NCBI GenBank assembly: GCA_945883495.1
Contig: CAMCXS010000049.1
Coordinates: 1-43,698 of the forward strand
DNA from: Akkermansia muciniphila
GTDB taxonomy: Bacteria > Verrucomicrobiota > Verrucomicrobiia > Verrucomicrobiales > DEV007
Direction: 5' to 3'
DNA: 43,698 nt
The translations under genes and the position numbers were made by a program. Of the stretch, positions 24,918 through 32,384 are shown piece after piece. Position 1 is the stretch's first letter. Each line of letters opens with the position of its first letter. Under the pieces are notes generated by a model that did no database searches, was not told the DNA's origin, and saw only the letters and a program-made list of their open reading frames with translations.

Positions 24918-26000
24918 ATGGTCTCCATTACCATCAGGAACCTTACCAAACGCTTTGGGGATATGGTTGCGCTCAAACAGCTCAACCTTGAGATCCGCAA
25001 GGGCGAACTCTTCTTTCTCCTCGGCCCCAGCGGCTGCGGCAAGACCACCCTTTTGCGAACCATCGCCGGATTTTACCAGCCCGACGAAGGTGATCTCTTC
25101 TTCGATTCTGACGATGTGACCCGGCGTCCGCCCCACCGGCGCAACACCGCCATGGTTTTCCAGAGCTACGCCCTCTGGCCCCACATGAACGTTTTCCAGA
25201 ACGTCAGCTTCGGGTTGCAACAAAAGCGTCTCCCCGCCGGAGTGATCGAGAGCCGCGTCAATAAGGCATTGCGCACCGTGCAAATGGACGCCTACGCCTC
25301 CCGCAAGATCAACCAACTCTCCGGCGGCCAGCAACAACGCGTTGCCCTGGCTCGAGCCCTGGTCGTCGAACCCGCCTGTCTTCTGCTCGATGAGCCGCTC
25401 TCCAATCTGGACGCCCAACTCCGTCTCGAAATGCGTTCCGAGATCCGCCGCATCTGCAAGGAAGCCGGCCTTACGACGATTTACGTCACCCATGACCAAA
25501 AGGAAGCCCTGAGCGTTGCCGACCGCATGGCGATTCTCGAAAATGGCGATTTTGCCCAGATCGGCACCCCGCAAGAGCTCTACCGGGATCCAATCTCCCG
25601 ATCCGTCGCCACCTTCCTCGGGGAGTCCAACTTCCTCGCCGGGCGCATCATCGAGCCAGCCAAACGGCTCGGTTACTGGGCCGTGGAAACCAACGCTGGC
25701 ACCTTCGAGGGCCGCATCACCGATGCCAACTGGAAGCCTCAATACAACGATCGCGTCTCGCTGGCCATCCGCCCGGAATGCTTCCACATGGTGGCGGAGA
25801 AGCCCTACGCCAGCTTCGTCCAAGGAAAAATCATCCGCTCCGCTTACCTCGGTGAACTCGTGCACTACTGGCTCGACGTCGATGGCTTGAGCGCTCCTGT
25901 GCAGATCTCTTGCCTCAACCCCCGTCAGATCGAACCCGCTGGGGATAAGGTCTACTTCGCGGAAACCCGTTCCGAAGATGTCATCATCCTCAACAACTGA
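24918..26000 (+). CDS. ABC transporter ATP-binding protein (ferric/polyamine type)
   Basis: A 360-residue cytoplasmic ATPase of the CUT1/FbpC-PotA group. Walker A is GPSGCGKT at 36-43, the Q-loop is MVFQSYALWPHMNV, the signature LSGGQQQR, Walker B LLLDEPLSNLD and the switch histidine TIYVTHDQKEA. After about residue 240 a TOBE-type regulatory domain follows (SLAIRPECFHM). It energises import with the binding protein and permease encoded next. The substrate-binding gene starts inside its 3' end (23-bp overlap). Confidence 0.92.
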   Translation: MVSITIRNLTKRFGDMVALKQLNLEIRKGELFFLLGPSGCGKTTLLRTIAGFYQPDEGDLFFDSDDVTRRPPHRRNTAMVFQSYALWPHMNVFQNVSFGLQQKRLPAGVIESRVNKALRTVQMDAYASRKINQLSGGQQQRVALARALVVEPACLLLDEPLSNLDAQLRLEMRSEIRRICKEAGLTTIYVTHDQKEALSVADRMAILENGDFAQIGTPQELYRDPISRSVATFLGESNFLAGRIIEPAKRLGYWAVETNAGTFEGRITDANWKPQYNDRVSLAIRPECFHMVAEKPYASFVQGKIIRSAYLGELVHYWLDVDGLSAPVQISCLNPRQIEPAGDKVYFAETRSEDVIILNN

Positions 26001-27720
26001 GGAGGAGCCCTCCACGGGCGGCGACATTCCGCAAACCGGCGCCCCGGAAATGCCTCCTGCCCCACCGTTGCCTCCGGCCAAGCGGGAGTGGATCCGCTTC
26101 CTGGCTATTTTTGGATCGTTGGCCCTGGTCTTGGCCGTTCCGTTCCTCCTTCGCCCGCCCGACAACCAGCTCTTCGCCGAAGCAACGGAGTCCTTGGTCA
26201 TTCTCAGCCCGCATCCCGACACCATCCGCACCGAATTCGCCCTCGCCTTCGCCCGGCACATGAAGGCAAAGTCGGGAAAGCCCGTGCGGATCGATTGGCG
26301 AGACGCGGGCGGCACTTCGGAGATTTCCAAATATCTTGATAGCTCTTACCAAGCCGCGTTTGATAACGCCTGGCGCTCCGTCCCAAACCGGCGCTGGACG
26401 GACAAAGCCATGGCGTCCCCAGGTCAAGCGGCTGTTTCCAAGGAGATCCCCGATGACTCGCCCGCGGACGACACCCCAGCTCAGGCGGCCCGCCGCGAAT
26501 TTCTCACGTCTAAAACAGGCATTGGGGTCGATCTCTTTTTCGGCGGCGGCACCTATCCCTTCGTGCAACATGCGAGACGAGGTCATTTGGTCGACTCCGG
26601 CATCTTTGCCGCCGAGCCAGGCTGGTTCACCGACGAGGTGATCCCTGCTCAGGCGAGCGGCGAAACGTTGTACGATCCGGACCACCGCTGGGTCGGGAAT
26701 TGTCTCTCCTCCTTCGGCATCTGCTACAATCAGGATTGGATTCGCCGCCTCGGGGTGGAAGCCCCGGACGAGTGGAATGATCTGGGCGATCCTCGCTTCC
26801 GGGGAACCTTGGCGATCGCCGACCCTTCCAAGAGCGGCTCCGCCGTCAAGACCTTCGAGATGCTCATGCAGCAACAGTTAGGTGAAGCCGTGGCTCGCAT
26901 TGATCACGCCGCCGTGGCCGACCCGGAATTAGCAACCCGCGATGCCCTCAACGAGGGCTGGACAGGCGGGCTCAACCTGATCCAAAAGATCGCCGCCAAC
27001 GCGCGATATTTCACCGACAGCTCCGCGAAAACGCCGTTCGACGTGGCCCAAGGCAACGCCGCTGCCGGAATGTCGATCGATTTCTACGGCCGAACCTTGA
27101 ACGAGGCTCTCCGCCAGCCAGATGGATCCTCCCGCCTCCAATTCGTTCTCCCGGAAGGCGGCACCTCGATCGGCGCGGACCCCATTGCGATGTTGCGCGG
27201 CGCGCCCCATCCGGAACTGGCCCTGGAATTCATCCGCTTTGTTCTTTCACCCGAGGGACAACGCCTTTGGCACTACCGCCCAGGAGTCGAAGGAGGCCCC
27301 GCCCGGCATGCGTTACGGCGGTTGCCGATCCGCAAAGATGCGTTCACCGCGGAAGAAATGAAGTGGTCGAGTGATCCGGACATCAATCCTTACGAGCGGG
27401 CCAAGAGTTTTCAATACCATGAGGAATGGACGGGTCCGCACTTGGGGGTGCTCCAATTCATCATCCAAACCATGTGCCTGGAGCCGCACCAGGAGCTTTG
27501 CGATGCCTGGCAAGCGTTGACCGAGGCGAATTTCCCGCCCCGCGCCAGCAAACTTTTCTTCGACGTTCAATTCGTCGGTTACACCAACGTCACCGGCGGC
27601 CTCAGCGAGCAGATCCGCGCGGGCGATATCCTCATGATCCAAAAACGGCGCCGGGACATGCGGGAAAACTTCCGCCGTAACTACATCCGCGCCGCGGAAT
27701 TGGCCCGGCAAGGAGAATAG
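25978..27720 (+). CDS. membrane-anchored ABC substrate-binding protein (ferric-type family 1)
   Basis: A 580-residue protein. A cytoplasmic Pro/Glu-rich leader (1-35) is followed by one membrane anchor (about 39-58, FLAIFGSLALVLAVPFLL), so the binding domain is tethered at the periplasmic face rather than freely secreted. The body has extracellular solute-binding features: LVILSPHPDTIRTEFALAFA, GVDLFFGGGTYPF, NCLSSFGICYN, WNDLGDPRFRGTLAIADPSK and FIRFVLSPEGQRLW. The relationship is to FbpA-like iron-binding proteins, but the iron ligands are not certain and other substrates (phosphonates, polyamines) remain possible. It overlaps the ATPase gene by 23 bp and is separated from the permease gene by one base. 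Confidence 0.82.
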   Translation: MSSSSTTEEEPSTGGDIPQTGAPEMPPAPPLPPAKREWIRFLAIFGSLALVLAVPFLLRPPDNQLFAEATESLVILSPHPDTIRTEFALAFARHMKAKSGKPVRIDWRDAGGTSEISKYLDSSYQAAFDNAWRSVPNRRWTDKAMASPGQAAVSKEIPDDSPADDTPAQAARREFLTSKTGIGVDLFFGGGTYPFVQHARRGHLVDSGIFAAEPGWFTDEVIPAQASGETLYDPDHRWVGNCLSSFGICYNQDWIRRLGVEAPDEWNDLGDPRFRGTLAIADPSKSGSAVKTFEMLMQQQLGEAVARIDHAAVADPELATRDALNEGWTGGLNLIQKIAANARYFTDSSAKTPFDVAQGNAAAGMSIDFYGRTLNEALRQPDGSSRLQFVLPEGGTSIGADPIAMLRGAPHPELALEFIRFVLSPEGQRLWHYRPGVEGGPARHALRRLPIRKDAFTAEEMKWSSDPDINPYERAKSFQYHEEWTGPHLGVLQFIIQTMCLEPHQELCDAWQALTEANFPPRASKLFFDVQFVGYTNVTGGLSEQIRAGDILMIQKRRRDMRENFRRNYIRAAELARQGE

Positions 27721-27721
27721 C

Positions 27722-29443
27722 ATGAACAAGGTACGTTACGATGGAGCTGAAGTCATCCTCGTCCTGGCGATGGCGTTTTTCGGGGCATTTTTCATCTTCC
27801 CGGTTCTGCGGACCGTCGGCGAGGCATTTTACGTCGATGGCGTGTTCACCTTCCGATACGTGATGGACGTCTTGAATGACGCCACCTACGTCGAAGGGCT
27901 TGGCAACGCCTTCCAACTCGGGATCTGGAGCACGGTGGTGGCGGTCCTCATTGCCCTACCATTAGCGATTCTCGCGGATCGTTTTGAGTTTCCCGCCAAA
28001 CGGCTTCTCACCACTCTCCTGCTTGTCCCTCTCGTCCTGCCCCCCTTTGTTGGCGCCATCGGGATCAAGCAAGTCCTCGGACAGAGCGGCGCCCTCAACT
28101 CGCTCCTTTCCGCTGTCGGCTTAGCCGATATGAATCACCCGATTGATTGGCTTGGCCAATGGCGCTTCGGCGGCATGGTGTTGATGACCGCGTTCCATTT
28201 GTATCCGATCATCTACCTCAACGTCAGCGCGGCCCTGGCCAATTTAGATCCCGCCCTGGAGGAAGCCGCGGAGAATCTCGGATGTCCACCTGGGAAAGGA
28301 TTCTTCTTCATCACCTTGCCCATGGCCCTCCCCGGGCTTTTCGCTGGCTGCACGGTGGCGTTCATCTGGGGCTTCACGGAGCTGGGCGTGCCGCTGGTCT
28401 TCGATTTCACCCGGATCACGTCGGTACAAATCTTCGACGGGATCAAGGATCTCGGAAAGAGCCCCTTCCCCTACGCTCTCGTGGCAGTCGTGCTGACCTT
28501 GACAGCGACTCTTTTTTTCTTCAGCAAACGGCTCGTCGGTGGACGCGATCTCTCTTCTTCGGGCCGGGCCTCCGTCGGCCGCCGCGATGCCCGTCCTTTG
28601 CGCGGCGTCCCGATGCGGGCTTGCGTGGCCTTCTTTATCTTTATCATTGTCTTCGCGCTCCTCCCCCATGCTGGCGTCACCTTGGTTGCGTTCTCCGGGG
28701 ATTGGTATCTCAGCATTCTACCAAGTTCGCTGACCTTGCAGCATTTCCAGGAAGCATTGGGGCACCCGATCACCTTGCCTTCGATCGCGAACAGCCTTCG
28801 GTACGCCAGCCTGGCCATGATTCTCAACGTGGTCCTCGGCGTCGCCATCGCCTATGTGATCGTGCGCACGAAGGCGCGCGGGCGGGAGTGGCTTGACGTC
28901 CTCTCCATGCTCCCTCTAGCGGTGCCCGGGCTCGTCCTCGCCTTTGGTTACTTGGCGATCACCCGGGAAGGCGAGCTGTTCCGCTGGCTAGTCGATCTCC
29001 CTCCGTTCATTCCCAAGGACAGCCCGATTCTCCTGCTCGTCATCGCCTACGCCGTCCGCCGTCTGCCATACATCGTGCGCGCCGCTGCCGCTGGTTTCCA
29101 ACAGACCAGTGCCAGCTTGGAAGAAGCCGCCGCCAACCTCGGCGCGGGCCCGATCACCACGTTTGTGCGCATCACGGGGCCCCTAATCGCCGCCAACCTC
29201 ATTGCGGGTGCCATCCTCGCGTTCGCCTTTTCCATGCTGGAAGTCTCGGACTCCTTGATCCTGGCCCAGGAACAACGCTTTTTCCCGGTAACCAAAGCCA
29301 TTTACATCCTCTTCGGTTCTCTTGGAAACGGCCCCTTCCTCGCCGCCGCGCTCGGTGTTTGGGCCATGGTCTTTCTCGCCGTCTCCATCATTGGCGCTGG
29401 CTATGTCATGGGCAAAAAGATGGGCGCTCTATTCCGCGTTTGA
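27722..29443 (+). CDS. ABC transporter permease, two fused BPD_transp_1 domains
   Basis: A 573-residue inner-membrane protein with about 12 helices, formed by two permease domains in tandem as in FbpB/ThiP-type importers. The EAA coupling loops are LEEAAENLGCPPGKGFFFIT (about 178-197) and LEEAAANLGAGPITTFVRIT (about 464-483). Each is followed by LP-type coupling helices. Both halves are intact, so one chain supplies the whole channel. It begins one base after the binding-protein stop and completes a three-gene operon with binding protein and ATPase. Confidence 0.9.
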   Translation: MNKVRYDGAEVILVLAMAFFGAFFIFPVLRTVGEAFYVDGVFTFRYVMDVLNDATYVEGLGNAFQLGIWSTVVAVLIALPLAILADRFEFPAKRLLTTLLLVPLVLPPFVGAIGIKQVLGQSGALNSLLSAVGLADMNHPIDWLGQWRFGGMVLMTAFHLYPIIYLNVSAALANLDPALEEAAENLGCPPGKGFFFITLPMALPGLFAGCTVAFIWGFTELGVPLVFDFTRITSVQIFDGIKDLGKSPFPYALVAVVLTLTATLFFFSKRLVGGRDLSSSGRASVGRRDARPLRGVPMRACVAFFIFIIVFALLPHAGVTLVAFSGDWYLSILPSSLTLQHFQEALGHPITLPSIANSLRYASLAMILNVVLGVAIAYVIVRTKARGREWLDVLSMLPLAVPGLVLAFGYLAITREGELFRWLVDLPPFIPKDSPILLLVIAYAVRRLPYIVRAAAAGFQQTSASLEEAAANLGAGPITTFVRITGPLIAANLIAGAILAFAFSMLEVSDSLILAQEQRFFPVTKAIYILFGSLGNGPFLAAALGVWAMVFLAVSIIGAGYVMGKKMGALFRV

Positions 29444-29502
29444 GATTCGCCTGACCGCTGACCCGCCATTGACTACCGGCACGCCTGGGTTAGGATGAAG
29501 CC

Positions 29503-30225
29503 ATGGTGCTCCCCATCGCTCCTCCGGAATTCGAAACCGATGCGGCTGGCGCAATTGTGTATCCAGTCGATAACGGAGAACCCTTGGCAAACGATACTGA
29601 ACATCTCGAGTGGATCACCTTCCTCAAGAATGGGTTGGAGGACTGGTTTGCTGACCGCGAAGACGTGTTCGTCGCCGCCGATTTGCTTTGGTATCCGGTG
29701 GAGGGTCGTCCGGACATTTCCAAGGCGCCGGACGTAATGGTGGTTTTGAATCACCCAGCCGGCCACCGAGAAAGCTACCAGCAATGGAAGGAAAATGGCC
29801 GCCCGCCCAATGTGGTCGTTGAGTTCCTGTCTAAAAGCAACACGGCTGAAGAGATCCTCGACAAGTTGGACTTCTACTCCGCCATGGGGTGTGACGAGTT
29901 TTTTGTCTACGACTATCGCCGTGGCAAGTTCCATGCCTACCTTCGCGACCGAGGCGCCGGCTTGAGAGCCCGGGCCCGTAGCGTTGACGGCACCTGGGAC
30001 AGCCCGCTGCTCGGCGTCACCTTTGGGTTGGACGCTTCAGAACAACTCTGGGTGCGCCGGCCAGACGGCAAACTCATGGAGACGCAACGCCAGATATGGA
30101 AGCGCGCCGAGGCGGAAGCCAAACGCGCCGAAGTAGAGGCCCAACGCGCCGAAGCAGAGGCTGCCAAAGCCGCCCGGTTGGCCGCCAAATTGCGGGAAAT
30201 GGGGATCGACCCCGATGCGCTTTGA
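29503..30225 (+). CDS. Uma2-family putative endonuclease with coiled-coil tail
   Basis: A 240-residue protein of the Uma2 (DUF820) PD-(D/E)XK group. The core motif series is APDVMVVL, VVVEFLSKSNTAEEILDKLD and FYSAMGCDEFFVYDYRRGKF, fitting D...E-x-L-S. The last 60 residues are an Ala/Glu/Arg-rich heptad repeat (KRAEAEAKRAEVEAQRAEAE, about 197-216) and end MGIDPDAL. Uma2 genes are multi-copy in cyanobacteria, chloroflexi and verrucomicrobia; a nuclease role is predicted but largely untested. The ATG has an AGGA about eight bases upstream. A second copy is at the window end. Confidence 0.85.
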   Translation: MVLPIAPPEFETDAAGAIVYPVDNGEPLANDTEHLEWITFLKNGLEDWFADREDVFVAADLLWYPVEGRPDISKAPDVMVVLNHPAGHRESYQQWKENGRPPNVVVEFLSKSNTAEEILDKLDFYSAMGCDEFFVYDYRRGKFHAYLRDRGAGLRARARSVDGTWDSPLLGVTFGLDASEQLWVRRPDGKLMETQRQIWKRAEAEAKRAEVEAQRAEAEAAKAARLAAKLREMGIDPDAL

Positions 30226-30313
30226 CATCTCCCGACTAGGGAGAACCCGCTCTTGCCTTTCGCCTAGCCGTGACTAACGTTCCTCTGACAAGCTCTCTAG
30301 CCAGTCAGTAGCC

Positions 30314-31705
30314 ATGAACGCGAAGCAAGCGCCAGTCAAGAACGAGCCCGAACTGAAAGCCTTGCGCCAGAGCCCTGGGAATCGCAACGCCATCGTCTTC
30401 ATCCACGGCTTCACCGGGCACTACATCAGCACGTGGCGGGATTTCCCCAAGTTCGTTCAAGAGGATCCCTCCTTTAGCGGTTGGGACGTCTACTGCTACG
30501 GTTACCAGACAAAGCTGCTCCCCTTTTTCGGCTTTTGGCAAGGCAACCCACCGCTCCCCCGGCTCGCGGTCCAACTGCAAACCGCCGCCAGCATGGAACC
30601 GCTCGGCGATTACTCCGGTATTGCCCTCGTGGCCCACAGCATGGGCGGCCTCGTCGTCCAGCAAGCTCTCGTCATTTCCGAAGAACTCCGCCAACGCGTC
30701 ACCCACGCCTTCTGCTACGGCACACCAAGCGCCGGCCTCGCTAAAGCACGTCTCGGCTCGCTGTTCAATCCCCAGGCTAGGGACATGCGGGCCAAAGGGC
30801 CCTTCATCAAGAAACTCCGCGAGCGCTGGAAGTCCAAAGTCGAACCTCTCCGCGGCTTGAAATTCTTCGCTGTCGCGGGCGATATCGATGAATTCGTCCC
30901 GGCCGATTCCTCCCTCAGCCCCTTCACTTACGACCAGTGCCGGGTCGTTCGCGGCAATCACCTGGAGATCGTCAAACCAGCATCGCCAGAGGCCGATAGC
31001 TACCGCGTTTTCCGCGATGGCATCCTCGACGAGTTGAAAGATCTCCCCTTCCTCGACGCCGCCCGCGTCGCCTCGGAGCGCAACGACTTCCGCAGAGTCG
31101 TCGCCATGCTCGAACCCCACGCCGCTGAGCTGGACGACGTCAACATGGCCAAACTGGTCATCGCTTTGAGCGAACTCGGAGAAGAAGAAAAGGTGCATAC
31201 CCTCCTCGAAGCCCATCCCTGGACCGGTGGCACCGACTTCCTCGGCGTTTGGGCCGGTCAACTGAAGCGCCGTTGGCGTCTCTACGGCCACCGGGCGGAC
31301 ATCAACCGCGCCATTGATCTCTACCGGCAAGGCTGCGAAGAAGCCGAGAAGAATGACGACCACGGCCAAATTCTCTACCACGCCATCAACCTGGCTCACC
31401 TCCTGGAAATCGGCAAACATCAGCGCTCCGCCGCCCGCGACTACGCCCGCAAAGCCCTGACCGCCTGCGCCGCCGCCGATCCGCGAGACTATTGGGTCAT
31501 CGTCACCGAGGCTGAGGCCTACATCTATTTAAACCAGCTGGATCGCGCCAAGGAGCTCTACGCGGAGGCGTTGCAATTCAATCCAGCGCCCCGCCAACTC
31601 AAGACGACCTACCAGCAAGCCTGCTACGCTCTCCCCTCGGCCAGCGACCGCGCCAAGGTGCTCAAGGCCTTCGGCGATCCCGTGGAATTCGCCGCCGCTG
31701 CGTAA
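30314..31705 (+). CDS. alpha/beta-hydrolase fused to TPR/TRAFs-binding-like domain
   Basis: A 463-residue cytoplasmic protein. Residues 22-235 are an alpha/beta-hydrolase: oxyanion motif IVFIHGFTG, nucleophile elbow VAHSMGG with S109, an acidic residue at D190/D192 (AGDIDEF) and H216 in GNHLEIV, so the triad looks complete. From about 245 the chain is helical repeats; WAGQLKRRWRLYG and ILYHAINLAHLLEIG resemble the TRAFs-binding/DUF4071 region found with bacterial signalling and effector proteins. The fusion suggests an esterase or lipase controlled by protein-protein contacts. It lies 88 bp after the Uma2 gene on the same strand, but a shared function is not shown. Confidence 0.72.
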   Translation: MNAKQAPVKNEPELKALRQSPGNRNAIVFIHGFTGHYISTWRDFPKFVQEDPSFSGWDVYCYGYQTKLLPFFGFWQGNPPLPRLAVQLQTAASMEPLGDYSGIALVAHSMGGLVVQQALVISEELRQRVTHAFCYGTPSAGLAKARLGSLFNPQARDMRAKGPFIKKLRERWKSKVEPLRGLKFFAVAGDIDEFVPADSSLSPFTYDQCRVVRGNHLEIVKPASPEADSYRVFRDGILDELKDLPFLDAARVASERNDFRRVVAMLEPHAAELDDVNMAKLVIALSELGEEEKVHTLLEAHPWTGGTDFLGVWAGQLKRRWRLYGHRADINRAIDLYRQGCEEAEKNDDHGQILYHAINLAHLLEIGKHQRSAARDYARKALTACAAADPRDYWVIVTEAEAYIYLNQLDRAKELYAEALQFNPAPRQLKTTYQQACYALPSASDRAKVLKAFGDPVEFAAAA

Positions 31706-31730
31706 TCCGCCCCGAGCGCAAAGTATCTCC

Positions 31731-31766
31731 AGATTTTTTCTAAGGGTTTCCACGTGGGCGTGTCTT
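31731..31766 (+). promoter_or_regulatory. candidate ECF-type promoter upstream of the sigma gene
   Basis: A T-run followed by AAGGGTTTCC and, a few bases later, CGTGTCTT resembles the AAGGGTTT...CGTCT elements that I associate with ECF promoters in this bacterial group. It lies about 70 bases upstream of the sigma-factor GTG, the right place for autoregulation. Single-site evidence only; spacing is not classical. Confidence 0.3.
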
Positions 31767-31834
31767 GTCCATGAAGCCAACCATCGTTACCCGGTTCTGG
31801 CCTTCTACTCGACCTCGCCGCCCACCCTGCGTCC

Positions 31835-32383
31835 GTGAACCCCAGTCCGATTCCTGCGCTGCACCACCCGCCGTCTCTCCCGGCGGCGCTCCACAGTTTG
31901 CAGGCGGTCTTCGTCGCGGAAGAAGCCAAGCTGCTCCGCTATGCGTTTGGCCTCGTCGGCCGGCGGGAGATCGCTGAGGAAATCGTCCAGGAAGCGTTTC
32001 TTCAGCTGCACGCCCACTGGGACCAAGTTCGCGAGCCGGTTCCGTGGCTCTACCGCAGCGTGCGCAACCGTTCGGCCAATCACCATCGCGACACCCGCCG
32101 CGAAGTTCTCGGTGACGTGCCGCGAGAACCCGAACTCGGACGGGAAGCACCCGACGAAGCCTTGCGGAGACTCGAAGCGGAAGGTCACCTCCGGCTCGTC
32201 GTCGCGGAACTCGAAGCAACCGACCAAGAACTGCTTCGGCTCAAATACGTGGAAGACCTCAAATACCGCGAAATCGCGGAACGCACCGGCCTCAGCACCG
32301 GAAACGTCGGCTACCGCCTCCACCACATCCTCAAACTGTTGGCGGCCAAACTCCATCAACTCGGCATCGACGGGGTAAACTGA
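31835..32383 (+). CDS. ECF-type sigma-70 family RNA polymerase sigma factor
   Basis: A 182-residue protein starting at GTG 31835. Region 2 spans about 27-90 (EEAKLLRYAFGLVGRREIAE, IVQEAFLQLHAHWD, WLYRSVRNRSANHHRD). Region 4 spans about 125-175 (ELEATDQELLRLKYVEDLKY, REIAERTGLSTGNVGYRLH). The linker between them is short and no extra C-terminal domain is present. It directs RNA polymerase to specific promoters when released from its anti-sigma factor. The next gene, coding for the presumed anti-sigma/STN/VWA protein, starts one base after the stop, so the two are translationally linked. Confidence 0.92.
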   Translation: MNPSPIPALHHPPSLPAALHSLQAVFVAEEAKLLRYAFGLVGRREIAEEIVQEAFLQLHAHWDQVREPVPWLYRSVRNRSANHHRDTRREVLGDVPREPELGREAPDEALRRLEAEGHLRLVVAELEATDQELLRLKYVEDLKYREIAERTGLSTGNVGYRLHHILKLLAAKLHQLGIDGVN

Positions 32384-32384
32384 A

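Noticed and set aside
24855-26330. 491-codon minus-strand frame opposite the ABC ATPase
   Set aside because: The plus frame encodes a complete ABC ATPase with all motifs; the antisense frame is a by-product of codon bias.
31765-31977. 70-codon frame upstream of and overlapping the sigma gene
   Set aside because: It overlaps the N-terminal half of a clear sigma-70 region 2 in another frame and is Pro/Arg-rich without a domain.
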